DNA of 64,000 nt from Roseibium album (GCA_001404055.1 CXTY01000040.1:159070-223069), one strand, 5' to 3'. Counted from the first letter of the stretch, positions 43,615 through 52,859 are shown. The notes: generated from the sequence alone by a model not told the origin. Program-made: numbers and translations.

Positions 43615-44364
43615 ATGAAAATCCTCGTACCCGTGAAGCGGGTCATCGATTATAACGTCAAGGTTCGCGTTAAGGCGGATGGTTCCGGAGTTGATCTTGC
43701 CAACGTCAAGATGTCCATGAACCCGTTCGACGAAATTTCCGTGGAGGAAGCACTGCGCCTGAAAGAAGCCGGCAAGGCAACTGAGGTGATTGTTGTTTCC
43801 GTTGGCCCACAGCAGGCCACAGAGACATTGCGGACCGGTCTGGCTATGGGTGCCGACCGCGGCATTCTGGTCAAGACCGATGAGACAACTGAGCCGCTGG
43901 CTGTTGCAAAAATCCTGAAAGGGATTGTCGAGGCTGAAGAGCCGGGTCTCGTGATCCTCGGCAAACAGGCAATTGACGATGATTGCAATCAGACCGGACA
44001 GATGCTTGCTGCCCTTCTTGGCTGGAGCCAGGGAACATTTGCTTCCAACATCGACCTTGGAGAAGGCACGGCTGATGTGACCCGCGAAGTTGATGGTGGT
44101 TTGCAGACCGTCAAACTGAAACTTCCGGCAATCGTGACGACGGACCTTCGTTTGAATGAGCCGCGCTACGCATCCCTGCCAAACATCATGAAGGCGAAAA
44201 AGAAACCAATCGACGAAAAAACACCGGACGATTTCGGCGTCGATGTTTCTCCGCGCCTCACTGTTGTAACCACTGTCGAACCGCCTGCGCGCCAGGCTGG
44301 TATCAAAGTTGGTTCCGTTGGTGAACTGGTAGACAAACTCAAGAACGAGGCCGGTGTCCTTTAA
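43615..44364 (+). CDS. etfB: electron transfer flavoprotein beta subunit
   Basis: Carries electrons from acyl-CoA and related dehydrogenases to ETF-ubiquinone oxidoreductase. 249 aa: MKILVPVKRVIDYNVKVRVK, the MNPFDEISVEEALRLKEAG block, and the ETF-beta signature around VTREVDGGLQTVKLKLPAIV with DLRLNEPRYASLPNIMKAKK (the lysine-methylation/docking loop). Directly upstream of etfA. Confidence 0.98.
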   Translation: MKILVPVKRVIDYNVKVRVKADGSGVDLANVKMSMNPFDEISVEEALRLKEAGKATEVIVVSVGPQQATETLRTGLAMGADRGILVKTDETTEPLAVAKILKGIVEAEEPGLVILGKQAIDDDCNQTGQMLAALLGWSQGTFASNIDLGEGTADVTREVDGGLQTVKLKLPAIVTTDLRLNEPRYASLPNIMKAKKKPIDEKTPDDFGVDVSPRLTVVTTVEPPARQAGIKVGSVGELVDKLKNEAGVL

Positions 44365-44386
44365 GGGCGTTGCAGGAGGAAAAACA

Positions 44387-45319
44387 ATGACAACACTTCT
44401 TGTGGCTGAACATGCCGGTGGTGCGCTGAACGATGCAACGGCAAAAGCTTTGACGGCTGCCGTCGCGCTCGGATCTGACGTCCATGTCCTGGTTGCAGGT
44501 AAAGGCGTTCAAGGCGTTGCCGAAGCTGCTGCAAAGCTGACCGGCGCCGCCAAGGTTCTGATCGCTGAAAGCGATGCGCTGGAACACCAGCTTGCTGAAC
44601 CAACCGCTGACCTGATCGTTGGTCTGGCAGGTGATTACGATGCGATCGTTGCTCCAGCAACGGCAAATGGCAAGAATACGCTGCCGCGTGTTGCCGCATT
44701 GCTGGATGTGATGCAGATCTCAGACATCACGGCAGTGATCGACGCTGAAACATTTGAGCGTCCGATCTATGCAGGTAATGCGATCCAGACTGTGAAATCG
44801 GGTGATCCGAAAAAAGTAATCACCGTGCGTACCGCCACTTTCGCTGCGGCGGAAGAAGGTGGTTCCGCTGCTATTGATACGGTCGCGGGCACAGATGGGT
44901 CAGGTCTGTCAGAGTTTGTTGGCGAAGCGCTTTCAAAATCAGACCGTCCGGAACTGACTTCTGCGAAGATCATCATTTCGGGTGGCCGGGCTCTCGGTTC
45001 TGAAGAGAAATTTCAGGAAGTCATCATGCCTGTCGCTGATGCACTTGGTGCAGCCGTTGGTGCTTCCCGCGCAGCCGTTGATGCCGGGTATGCGCCTAAC
45101 GATTGGCAGGTTGGGCAGACCGGTAAGGTCGTTGCACCGGATCTCTACATTGCCTGTGGTATCTCTGGAGCCATTCAGCATCTGGCCGGTATGAAGGACT
45201 CCAAGGTGATCGTCGCGATCAACAAGGATGAAGAAGCACCGATCTTCCAGGTAGCCGATTATGGTCTGGTTGCCGACTTGTTCGAAGTTCTGCCGGATTT
45301 GAAGGCTGCAGTGGAGTAA
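44387..45319 (+). CDS. etfA: electron transfer flavoprotein alpha subunit
   Basis: FAD-binding partner of EtfB. 310 aa from ATG 44387, which has AGGAGG upstream; the earlier in-frame ATG would overlap etfB. FAD site: IISGGRALGSEEKF, GASRAAVDAGYAPNDWQVGQ, TGKVVAPDLYIACGISGAIQ and HLAGMKDSKVIVAINKDEEA. Complete. Confidence 0.98.
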   Translation: MTTLLVAEHAGGALNDATAKALTAAVALGSDVHVLVAGKGVQGVAEAAAKLTGAAKVLIAESDALEHQLAEPTADLIVGLAGDYDAIVAPATANGKNTLPRVAALLDVMQISDITAVIDAETFERPIYAGNAIQTVKSGDPKKVITVRTATFAAAEEGGSAAIDTVAGTDGSGLSEFVGEALSKSDRPELTSAKIIISGGRALGSEEKFQEVIMPVADALGAAVGASRAAVDAGYAPNDWQVGQTGKVVAPDLYIACGISGAIQHLAGMKDSKVIVAINKDEEAPIFQVADYGLVADLFEVLPDLKAAVE

Positions 45320-45341
45320 GACCTGCGGCAAATTGATCAAC

Positions 45342-45377
45342 AACCCCGGTGTGAATGACAGTTTTCGCTCCGGGGTT
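45342..45377 (+). terminator. possible terminator after etfA
   Basis: AACCCCGG (45342-45349) and CCGGGGTT (45370-45377) form an 8-bp stem with a 20-nt loop, then CTTGCTGTT. It would separate etfBA from the dehydrogenase gene; the loop is long and the T-run poor. Confidence 0.4.
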
Positions 45378-45456
45378 CTTGCTGTTCGGCCCAAGACTTG
45401 CCAAAAATAGCCGTAACACTGTCTGTCGCGGTGTTTTTAAAGATCGGATTTACAGG

Positions 45457-46338
45457 ATGGTTGTTGAAATCAAGAAAGTCGGCATAATCGGCTCTGGTCA
45501 AATGGGTAGCGGTATCGCGCATGTATGTGCCCTTGCCGGTTACGATGTGGCGTTGAGCGATATCTCCATGGAGCGGATTGAATCCGGTCTGGCTTCAATC
45601 AACGGAAATCTGGCCCGGCAGGTATCAAAGTCGCTGATCACGGAAGAGGCACGGGACGCTGCGCTGGACCGTATCAAGCCCGCTGAAGACCTGGATCTCC
45701 TTGTCGATGCAGATCTTATCATTGAGTCCGCGGTCGAAAACGAGCAGGTCAAACGGAAGATCTTTTCGCAACTCTGTCCGATCCTGAAACCGGAAGCCAT
45801 TCTGGCGACCAACACGTCTTCAATTTCTATTACGCGATTGGCTGCGACGACCGACCGTCCAGAGCGCTTTATCGGCATTCATTTCATGAACCCGGTTCCT
45901 ATTATGGATCTGGTTGAACTTGTTCGTGGTATTGCCACTGAAGATGAAACGTTCGAGGCTTCCAAGGGCTTCTGTGTTCGCCTTGGAAAACAAATCGCGG
46001 TTGCGGAAGATTTTCCGGCGTTCATGGTCAACCGGATCCTGCTTCCGATGATCAATGAGGCAATCTATACACTTTACGAGGGTGTTGGCTCCGTTGAGTC
46101 CATCGACAAGGCCATGAGATTGGGTGCCAATCATCCCATGGGGCCCCTGCAGCTTGCGGATTTCATCGGCCTCGACACCTGCCTGTCGATCATGCAGGTA
46201 CTCTACGAAGGGTTGGCGGATACCAAATATCGGCCTTGCCCGCTTTTGGTAAAGTATGTTGAAGCTGGCTGGCTTGGTCGCAAGACCCATCGTGGTTTCT
46301 ACGACTATCGCGGCGAGACACCGGTTCCAACCCGATAA
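45457..46338 (+). CDS. 3-hydroxybutyryl-CoA dehydrogenase
   Basis: NAD(P)-dependent oxidation or reduction between 3-hydroxybutyryl- and acetoacetyl-CoA. 293 aa from ATG 45457 (MVVEIKKVGIIGSGQMGSGI), the usual start; upstream in-frame codons would run through the etfA terminator. Dinucleotide motif GSGQMGSG; LATNTSSISITRLA; catalytic GIHFMNPVPIM; FPAFMVNRILLPMINEAIYT; GANHPMGPLQLADFIGLDT. In the same conserved neighbourhood as etfBA, suggesting fatty-acid or polyhydroxybutyrate metabolism. Confidence 0.96.
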   Translation: MVVEIKKVGIIGSGQMGSGIAHVCALAGYDVALSDISMERIESGLASINGNLARQVSKSLITEEARDAALDRIKPAEDLDLLVDADLIIESAVENEQVKRKIFSQLCPILKPEAILATNTSSISITRLAATTDRPERFIGIHFMNPVPIMDLVELVRGIATEDETFEASKGFCVRLGKQIAVAEDFPAFMVNRILLPMINEAIYTLYEGVGSVESIDKAMRLGANHPMGPLQLADFIGLDTCLSIMQVLYEGLADTKYRPCPLLVKYVEAGWLGRKTHRGFYDYRGETPVPTR

Positions 46339-46342
46339 ATAG

Positions 46343-47827
46343 ATGAATCTTGCCCGCTACTGCCTGACCAACGCTGCGCCTGATCCGGGAAAGACGGCGT
46401 TGGAGGTGGTCGGTCCAGGCGGCGTAATTCTGGAAACCTGGACATTCCAGGCTCTTGGTGACGCAGTTTTGTCTGTCGCCTCGGGCCTACAAGCGGCCGG
46501 TCTTCGAAAAGGAGACCGGATCCTATTGCGGATCGGGCATTCCAGCGATTTCCCACTTTTGTTTTTTGGCGCAATTGCGGGCGGCTTTGTGCCCGTGCCG
46601 ACATCTGCGCAACTGACACCTGCAGAATCCACCGCTATTCTGGAAGACAGCGGAGCGTGTCTGACACTCCACGATGGCGTTACCGCTTTACCGGACAGGA
46701 CCGGAAGAATGATGGGGCCTGACGACATTCAGGCGCTGAAACAATCTGCTCCGGGTGCATATTCCCAAACCGATCAAGGCGACCCGGCTTTCCTGATCTA
46801 CACCTCCGGTACCAGTGGCACCCCAAAGGGCGTGTTGCATGCGCAGCGGGCGGCAATTGCCCGCAAACCGATGTATCAGGGCTGGTACGGTATTTCCGCT
46901 GCAGATCGATTGCTTCATGCCGGGGCGTTCAACTGGACGTATACGCTGGGTGTCGGGCTGATGGATCCCTGGGCTAACGGTGCAACAAGCATTGTCTATG
47001 ATGGCCCGCGAGATCCGGATGTCTGGCCTGCGGTCATGGAAGCCAGCAAAGCGTCCCTCTTTGCCGCCGTGCCGAGCCTATACCGACGCATTCTGAAATA
47101 TGGCAATGTTACTCACGCGGCTTTTCCGGAATTGCGTCACGGTCTGACAGCCGGTGAAGCGCTTCCTGCTGCGCTTTACAAGGATTGGAAATCCCAGACT
47201 GGCCGGGAGCTTTTTGAAGCCCTCGGCATGAGTGAGATTTCGACGTATCTGTCCAGCGGGCCGGACGTTCCGGTCAGACCTGGCTCGCCAGGAAAGCCAC
47301 AAACCGGACGCAAGGTCGCAATTCTCAAGGAAACGGAAGACGAAAGCAGCCTGGCTCGACCCCAGGAGACGGGACTGCTGGCAATTCACCGAGACGAGCC
47401 GGGACTAATGCTTGGTTACTGGAACCGGACCGAAGAAACGACGGCGGCGTTTCGGGGTGAATGGTTTTTGACGGGTGATCGTGCCCGGGAAGATGCCGAC
47501 GGGTACTATTGGTATGAAGGGCGTGCAGATGATCTGATGAACGCTTTCGGCTACCGCGTCGCACCCGAAGAAGTGGAGCGCGCATTGGTGGCGCATCCGC
47601 GTGTTCTGGAAGCGGCTGTAACCGCCGTTGACGTGCGCGAAGGCGTTAGTTTGATCACGGCGTTTGTGGTGCCTCATGATGTTGTTGATTTTGATCTTGA
47701 CGAGCTTGCCGGATATGCGGCTTCGATGCTGGCGGAATACAAACGCCCCAAGTCCTACCAGATAGTGGCTGCTCTGCCGCGGACCGCATCAGGTAAAGTG
47801 AAACGGCAGGCACTCCGAAATCGCTAA
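46343..47827 (+). CDS. AMP-dependent acyl-CoA synthetase/ligase
   Basis: 494 aa adenylate-forming enzyme. P-loop-like LIYTSGTSGTPKGVLHAQRA near residue 150; EALGMSEISTYL; GEWFLTGDRAREDADGYYWY; GRADDLMNAFGYRVAPEEVE; C-terminal RTASGKVKRQALR with the catalytic lysine. Overall most like benzoate-/short-chain-acyl-CoA ligases, but the substrate is not certain. Starts 4 bases after the dehydrogenase stop, so they are coupled. Confidence 0.92.
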   Translation: MNLARYCLTNAAPDPGKTALEVVGPGGVILETWTFQALGDAVLSVASGLQAAGLRKGDRILLRIGHSSDFPLLFFGAIAGGFVPVPTSAQLTPAESTAILEDSGACLTLHDGVTALPDRTGRMMGPDDIQALKQSAPGAYSQTDQGDPAFLIYTSGTSGTPKGVLHAQRAAIARKPMYQGWYGISAADRLLHAGAFNWTYTLGVGLMDPWANGATSIVYDGPRDPDVWPAVMEASKASLFAAVPSLYRRILKYGNVTHAAFPELRHGLTAGEALPAALYKDWKSQTGRELFEALGMSEISTYLSSGPDVPVRPGSPGKPQTGRKVAILKETEDESSLARPQETGLLAIHRDEPGLMLGYWNRTEETTAAFRGEWFLTGDRAREDADGYYWYEGRADDLMNAFGYRVAPEEVERALVAHPRVLEAAVTAVDVREGVSLITAFVVPHDVVDFDLDELAGYAASMLAEYKRPKSYQIVAALPRTASGKVKRQALRNR

Positions 47828-47853
47828 AATGCTATCCGATAGCACAAGCCTTT

Positions 47854-47869
47854 GTTAACGCAAGCTTAA
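47854..47869 (-). promoter_or_regulatory. CtrA-type binding site (perfect TTAA-N7-TTAAC, reverse orientation)
   Basis: Plus-strand GTTAA, seven bases, TTAA: a full match to the CtrA consensus when read on the minus strand. It lies 41 bases upstream of the first of three small genes, a position suited to transcription control. CtrA governs motility and cell-cycle genes in alphaproteobacteria. Confidence 0.6.
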
Positions 47870-47909
47870 GGGCCATGCACTAAGCTTGCTTGGCTATCAG
47901 GAGATTTCG

Positions 47910-48113
47910 ATGAACAGCGTTGGTATTGCCAACACATATGCTGCGACAATGCAGGCTCAGACCACTCAGGGGCTTCAGTCCGAGATGATGAAGATGGCTG
48001 CCCAGCAGGATGCAAACCTGGTTGCACTGCTTCAGCAAGGCGCTGAAAGCCTTGAAGCTGCGCAGGCTGCACCGTCTGAAGGTCTCGGCACCCAGGTTGA
48101 CGTGACTGTCTGA
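47910..48113 (+). CDS. small YjfB-like (putative motility) protein 1
   Basis: 67 aa from ATG 47910 (MNSVGIANTYAATMQAQTTQ), with CAGGAGA upstream. Ala/Gln-rich, probably two helices, no Cys, no signal peptide. The layout (a short helix, LVALLQQGAESLEAA, then SEGLGTQVDVTV at the end) resembles the YjfB putative motility family, whose members end in LGxxIDI-type motifs. Followed by two further small genes whose products end in the same kind of motif, and preceded by a CtrA-type box. Function unknown. Confidence 0.68.
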   Translation: MNSVGIANTYAATMQAQTTQGLQSEMMKMAAQQDANLVALLQQGAESLEAAQAAPSEGLGTQVDVTV

Positions 48114-48409
48114 CGGTTTTGACCTGAATTATTAATTTCCTGCCTTGATCAGATCAAATAGCGATACCTCCAGGGTATAGAATTCAAAGTTCGTAGAAGA
48201 ATACGCTATCCGTTGTTGTCGTGATTCGTTTTACTGAACGGCAGGTAACTCAATCGGTTACGCTAAGTTGTTTAGAATTTTAGATAAATGAAACTTGTCT
48301 TGTAAGTGTAATAATCAGCAAGATACCAAGTAAGTTTTCAAATTTACCCATAGATTCAGTTGCTTGGTCCATTATTGCGTCTAGATCTTATCCAGGATTT
48401 GGAGGGATT
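48114..48409. other. intergenic region before small protein 2
   Basis: 296 AT-rich bases with a small inverted repeat (GTAAC/GTTAC near 48244-48260) and probably a separate promoter for the second small gene; AGGGATT provides the ribosome-binding site at its end. Nothing else recognised. Confidence 0.35.
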
Positions 48410-48670
48410 ATGACTGAAGCAATAGGACAGGGAACTTCACAAGCCTTCCAGCCTTCGCTTGGTACGCCGCGAACAGAACAGGTCGCGGAACAGGCGAAAG
48501 CGATCAAGGCCCGGCAGTCAGAGGCTGTTGCGGAAACAGTTCAGCGGCAGGCGAAAGCCAGCTCCAATCGAGCTGAATTCTTAAGTCGGCAAGCAGAGCA
48601 ATTGGAAAGTCGTGCGGAGTCGCGCAGTTCAGAGACCGGCCTGGGAGGCCGTCTTGATGTCTCCGTTTAG
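48410..48670 (+). CDS. small protein 2 with GxGxxLDVSV C-terminus
   Basis: 86 aa, MTEAIGQGTSQAFQPSLGTP then a long polar helix rich in Gln, Ala, Arg and Glu (ARQSEAVAETVQRQAKASSN), ending TGLGGRLDVSV. No Cys, no signal peptide. GGAGGGATT precedes the ATG, a very strong ribosome-binding site. Only the last ten residues resemble small protein 1, which argues for a conserved C-terminal recognition tag. No family recognised. Confidence 0.62.
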   Translation: MTEAIGQGTSQAFQPSLGTPRTEQVAEQAKAIKARQSEAVAETVQRQAKASSNRAEFLSRQAEQLESRAESRSSETGLGGRLDVSV

Positions 48671-48746
48671 AATAGTTCGTTTGCCAATCGCAAACGACAG
48701 ATGACCATGGTCATCGCTTCATTACAACGCCAAAGGAGTATCGTTT

Positions 48747-48950
48747 ATGGCGAGTGTATCTGACAGCAATTCAGCAGCTATGAGCGCCGCCAGTGTGCGC
48801 GGCGAGCTAGCATCCAACGCAATTCGCGATCAAAATGAGGCCGAACGTCAAGTCGCGGAACGGCTGGATGCAGCACAGACATCCGAACAGGATCGTCGTG
48901 AATCCCGTCAGATCCCCGGTATGGGTGAAGCTGTCGATATCACCGTTTGA
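48747..48950 (+). CDS. small protein 3 with GxGxxVDITV C-terminus
   Basis: 67 aa, MASVSDSNSAAMSAASVRGE, helical and charged in the middle (AERQVAERLDAAQTSEQDRR), ending PGMGEAVDITV. Shares the terminal motif with the two preceding genes and lies 76 bases after the second, behind AAGGAGT. A perfect 12-bp hairpin follows the stop codon, closing the cluster. Function unknown. Confidence 0.62.
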   Translation: MASVSDSNSAAMSAASVRGELASNAIRDQNEAERQVAERLDAAQTSEQDRRESRQIPGMGEAVDITV

Positions 48951-48963
48951 AGACGGTCAAAAC

Positions 48964-48999
48964 TTGAGCAACCCAAAGTGCCGGCTCTGGGTTGCTCAA
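48964..48999 (+). terminator. hairpin closing the three-small-gene cluster
   Basis: TTGAGCAACCCA (48964-48975) and its exact complement (48988-48999) with a 12-nt loop, 14 bases after the stop. No T-run, so termination may be rho-assisted. Confidence 0.55.
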
Positions 49000-49132
49000 A
49001 CACAAGCAATTGAACGCTTCTGGATTGTGCCGCCCAAGGAGTGATCCAACCTTGCGAGCTTTTGCTACTTCAGTCTACTCAAGCATTTTATCGAAACTCT
49101 TAGAGTATTGCCCGCAGACCGGATGCAACCCA

Positions 49133-49795
49133 TCAGGCTTTTGGTTTTCCCAGAGCACTTTGGATCAGAGCCTTGGCCTCTCCGGAAGCCCATTCGGCCG
49201 GGCCATACATCGTGCCGATTTCACACCCCTCAGGACCGATCAGAATTGTCGTTGGAAGGCCCGTCGCGCGCGCAACCTTGCGCAAATCCTTCAAGAGCTG
49301 GTTTGAGCTGTCCTGGTAGAAAGTCAGGTGACCAACGCCGATGTCTTCCAGAAAAGACTTTGGTTTCACCGGTCCGCCGCGATCCAGGCTGACGGCAACA
49401 ACTTCAAAATTGTCACTCCCCATATCTGCCTGAAGTTCATCCAGCGCGGGCATTTCCTTACGGCAAGGTGCACACCAGGTCGCCCAAAGGTTCAACAAAA
49501 CCGTCTTGTCCTTGAATTCCGCTAGCGTGATTTGCGCGCCGTCCGGCCCGTCAAAGGCAAGGTTGTCGAGGTTCAAAGGCTGACTTGCTGGCAAAAAAGC
49601 GGCAACATCACCCTTGGCAAATGGCTTGGTTGCGGTGGCTGACGCGAGCGCTGCAGTACAACTATGTGCACCGGCAATATTGCCATTTGGTCCAGCGATC
49701 ACGTATAGAGCCGCTACAGCAGCCACTGCGCCTGCAAGCCCAGCGGCAAAAAGGCCGCGCCTTGGGCTTTTGGCGGGTTCAGTTGGTTCATTCAT
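49133..49795 (-). CDS. TlpA-like membrane-anchored thioredoxin
   Basis: 220 aa. Basic N-terminus and one uncleaved or cleavable helix (GLFAAGLAGAVAAVAALYVI, about residues 14-33) place the thioredoxin domain in the periplasm. Active site WCAPC at 107-111 in LNLWATWCAPCRKEMPALDE; cis-Pro in ATGLPTTILIG. Likely a reductant for cytochrome c or oxidase cysteines, as for TlpA. Divergent from argH, the usual arrangement in this group. Confidence 0.93.
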   Translation of the reverse strand: MNEPTEPAKSPRRGLFAAGLAGAVAAVAALYVIAGPNGNIAGAHSCTAALASATATKPFAKGDVAAFLPASQPLNLDNLAFDGPDGAQITLAEFKDKTVLLNLWATWCAPCRKEMPALDELQADMGSDNFEVVAVSLDRGGPVKPKSFLEDIGVGHLTFYQDSSNQLLKDLRKVARATGLPTTILIGPEGCEIGTMYGPAEWASGEAKALIQSALGKPKA

Positions 49796-49836
49796 TCGTT
49801 CACACCTCGCAAGAGGCGCCTTTCAAGGGACAGGAC

Positions 49837-51225
49837 ATGAGCAATCGCATGTGGGGAGGCCGGTTCGCCGAGGGACCGGACGCCATCATGGAGGAGATCA
49901 ACGCCTCCATCGACTACGACCAGAAGCTATATAAGCAGGATATCGACGGCTCGAAAGCCCATGTGCGAATGCTCGCCGAAAAAGAGATTGTCACGCAGGA
50001 AGATGCCGACAAGATCGTTCAAGGTCTAGACACAATCCTGTTAGAGATCGAAACCGGAAAATTCAAGTTCTCCCGGGCGCTTGAAGACATTCATATGAAT
50101 ATCGAAGCCCGGCTTGCCGAGCTGATTGGCCCGGCCGCTGGTCGCCTGCATACTGCACGTTCCAGAAACGATCAGGTTGCGACCGACTTCCGGCTTTGGG
50201 TGCGTGATACGCTGGACACGCTCGATGATCAGCTGACGGAAATGATGCAGGTTCTGGCAGAAAAGGCTGAAATACACGCCGCGGACGTCATGCCCGGTTT
50301 CACACATCTGCAAAGCGCGCAGCCGGTAACTTTTGGACATCATCTGCTTGCCTATGTGGAAATGTTTGCGCGGGATCGCGGCCGTGTGCGCGACGCCCGA
50401 AAAAGAATGAATGAATGTCCGCTTGGCGCAGCGGCTCTTGCCGGAACCTCGTTTCCGATTGACCGGAAGATGACGGCTGATGCCCTTGGTTTCGACCGGC
50501 CAACGGCCAACTCGCTTGATGCGGTTTCGGACAGGGATTTTGTTATCGAGGCCCTTGCTGCTTCCTCGTTGACCGCCATGCATCTGTCGCGCCTGGCCGA
50601 AGAGATCGTGATCTGGTGTTCAGCGCAATTCGGATTTGTGAAACTGTCCGACAAGTTCTCGACCGGCTCTTCCATCATGCCGCAAAAGAAAAACCCGGAT
50701 GCTGCAGAACTGGTCCGTGCCAAGACCGGCCGTATCTACGGTTCTCTCCAGGCGCTTCTGACGATGATGAAGGGCCTGCCGCTGGCATATTCCAAGGACA
50801 TGCAGGAAGACAAGGAACAGGCGTTTGACGGTCTTGCCAGTGTTTCTCTGGCCCTGGCGGCGATGACTGGGATGGTGCGCGATCTGGAACCCGTGACCAG
50901 GGTTTTGAAGAAAGCTGCAGGATCAGGTTATTCGACGGCAACCGATCTCGCGGACTGGCTCGTTCGCGTTCTTGGTCTGCCCTTCCGGGATGCGCACCAT
51001 GTGACTGGCAGGATTGTCGCGCTTGCGGTGGACAAGAATGTCGAGCTGCACAAAGTATCTCTTGCGGAAATGCAAGCCGTCGAACCCAATATCACGGACG
51101 AGATCTTTTCGGTTCTTTCGGTCGATAAATCCGTGCGCAGTCGAACCAGTTATGGCGGTACCTCGCCGGTCAATGTGCGCAAACAGGCACGTCGCTGGCT
51201 TAAGGAACTGGCGAAAACCCAGTAA
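49837..51225 (+). CDS. argH: argininosuccinate lyase
   Basis: Last step of arginine synthesis. 462 aa from ATG 49837 (MSNRMWGGRFAEGPDAIMEE), where AAGGGACAGGA precedes; the open frame extending upstream is antisense to tlpA. Fumarase-superfamily signature GSSIMPQKKNPDAAELVRAK near residue 280; LHTARSRNDQVATDFRLW; MPGFTHLQSAQPVTFGHHLL. Complete. Confidence 0.98.
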   Translation: MSNRMWGGRFAEGPDAIMEEINASIDYDQKLYKQDIDGSKAHVRMLAEKEIVTQEDADKIVQGLDTILLEIETGKFKFSRALEDIHMNIEARLAELIGPAAGRLHTARSRNDQVATDFRLWVRDTLDTLDDQLTEMMQVLAEKAEIHAADVMPGFTHLQSAQPVTFGHHLLAYVEMFARDRGRVRDARKRMNECPLGAAALAGTSFPIDRKMTADALGFDRPTANSLDAVSDRDFVIEALAASSLTAMHLSRLAEEIVIWCSAQFGFVKLSDKFSTGSSIMPQKKNPDAAELVRAKTGRIYGSLQALLTMMKGLPLAYSKDMQEDKEQAFDGLASVSLALAAMTGMVRDLEPVTRVLKKAAGSGYSTATDLADWLVRVLGLPFRDAHHVTGRIVALAVDKNVELHKVSLAEMQAVEPNITDEIFSVLSVDKSVRSRTSYGGTSPVNVRKQARRWLKELAKTQ

Positions 51226-51320
51226 AGCCGATCTCGCCATGACAGGCCGGGACTTGCCGAAAGCGGCCTGTCATGCGAGGAGAAGGACCAACAAGGAATT
51301 CCGAGAAGGGCACTGACGGT

Positions 51321-51527
51321 ATGACGACCCGGTTCAAAATTCTGGTAATGCTCGGTCTTTGCCTGAGCCTGACCCTGGGCGCATGTGGCCGTAAGGGATC
51401 ATTGGATGATCCGAGTGCGCCAACGCCGCCGGCAGGCAGCGCAGCCACTGACCCGGCTGCTCCAGTGCTGACTGAAGAGCCAATTCAGCCGCGCAGTGAC
51501 TCCTTCTTTCTCGACTTCCTGATCTGA
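51321..51527 (+). CDS. LptM-like small lipoprotein
   Basis: 68 aa from ATG 51321. Signal peptide II with lipobox LGAC (Cys22) followed by GRKGSLDDP, the LptM/YifL hallmark (C-G-x-K-G-x-L-x-x-P). In E. coli LptM helps form disulphides in the LptD lipopolysaccharide translocon. The rest is Pro/Ala-rich with an aromatic end (SFFLDFLI). Position between argH and lysA is widely conserved. Confidence 0.85.
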   Translation: MTTRFKILVMLGLCLSLTLGACGRKGSLDDPSAPTPPAGSAATDPAAPVLTEEPIQPRSDSFFLDFLI

Positions 51528-51584
51528 CACGAAATTCAGCACGGCGATCTAATGCATATTGCTGAAGCCGCATGAGGGCGTTCC

Positions 51585-52859
51585 TTGCATCACTTTGATT
51601 ATAAAAATGGTCAGCTCTATGCTGAGGGTGTCGCGATCGAAGAGATAGCGCGCGAAGTTGGCACGCCGTTCTACTGTTATTCAACGGCGACCTTTACGCG
51701 GCACTTTGATGTGTTTTCGTCTGCATTCGACGATATTCCCTCACTGGTTTGCTATGCAATGAAGGCAAATTCGAACCAGGCTGTGTTGAAGACACTGGCC
51801 CAGCTTGGTGCTGGAATGGACGTCGTCTCGGAAGGCGAATTGCGCCGGGCCCGCGCAGCGGGTGTTCCGGCGAACAAGATCGTTTTTTCAGGCGTCGGAA
51901 AAACAGAAGCGGAACAGGCCTACGGGCTGGAAGAAGACATTCTTTGTTTCAATGTCGAATCCGAGCCGGAATTGCACCAACTTTCCCGGGTCGCGAGCGA
52001 AATGGGAAAGACCGCGCGCGTGTCGATACGGATCAACCCGGATGTCGATGCCAAGACGCATGCAAAAATTGCGACTGGAAAAGCAGAAAATAAATTTGGT
52101 ATTCCCTGGCAGCGCGCGCAGGAAGTCTATGCAGAAGCTGCAGGGCTTCCAGGTATCAAGGTGACCGGCATCGATATGCACATCGGTTCCCAGATCACGG
52201 AGCTCGAGCCATTCGACAATGCCTTTGCCCGGTTGGGAGAGCTGATTACGGATCTGCGCACCGCGGGCCATGCCATTGATCACGTCGATCTTGGCGGCGG
52301 TCTTGGTATTCCCTATGTCACCGACAACAACCCGCCGCCGCATCCCGATGCCTACGCGGAAGTGGTCAAGAAACACGTTCGCGAGCTTGATTGCACGGTT
52401 ATGTTCGAACCCGGCCGGATGATTGCCGGCAATGCCGGTATCCTGGTGACGAAAGTTATCTACGTCAAAGAAGGTGCGGACAAGAATTTCATCATTGTCG
52501 ATGGCGCCATGAATGACCTCATCAGGCCGACCCTCTATGAGGCCTATCATGAAGTTCGCACTGTTGCCGAATGCGATGGTTCCCAGGAGCGAATCAAGGC
52601 TGATATTGTCGGTCCTGTTTGCGAGACCGGAGACTTTCTGGCTCAGGATCGGGACATGCCGAAGGTGAATGCTGGGGATATGTTGGCCATCTTCTCTGCC
52701 GGCGCCTACGGAGCTGTTCAGTCAAGTACCTATAACTCCAGGCTCCTTGTCCCAGAAGTCCTAGTAAATTCTGACGAGTATGCCGTCATCAGACCTCGAC
52801 CAACCTATGAGGACCTGCTTGAACTCGACCGGATTCCGGATTGGCTCAACGGTTCGTGA
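51585..52859 (+). CDS. lysA: diaminopimelate decarboxylase
   Basis: PLP enzyme making L-lysine from meso-diaminopimelate. 424 aa from a TTG at 51585 (then H-H-F-D-Y-K-N-G), with GAGGGCG 6 bases upstream. PLP-lysine in VCYAMKANSNQAVL near residue 59; GGGLGIPY for the phosphate; the substrate loop GPVCETGDFLAQDR near 345; C-terminal AYGAVQSSTYNSR. Complete. Confidence 0.97.
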   Translation: MHHFDYKNGQLYAEGVAIEEIAREVGTPFYCYSTATFTRHFDVFSSAFDDIPSLVCYAMKANSNQAVLKTLAQLGAGMDVVSEGELRRARAAGVPANKIVFSGVGKTEAEQAYGLEEDILCFNVESEPELHQLSRVASEMGKTARVSIRINPDVDAKTHAKIATGKAENKFGIPWQRAQEVYAEAAGLPGIKVTGIDMHIGSQITELEPFDNAFARLGELITDLRTAGHAIDHVDLGGGLGIPYVTDNNPPPHPDAYAEVVKKHVRELDCTVMFEPGRMIAGNAGILVTKVIYVKEGADKNFIIVDGAMNDLIRPTLYEAYHEVRTVAECDGSQERIKADIVGPVCETGDFLAQDRDMPKVNAGDMLAIFSAGAYGAVQSSTYNSRLLVPEVLVNSDEYAVIRPRPTYEDLLELDRIPDWLNGS

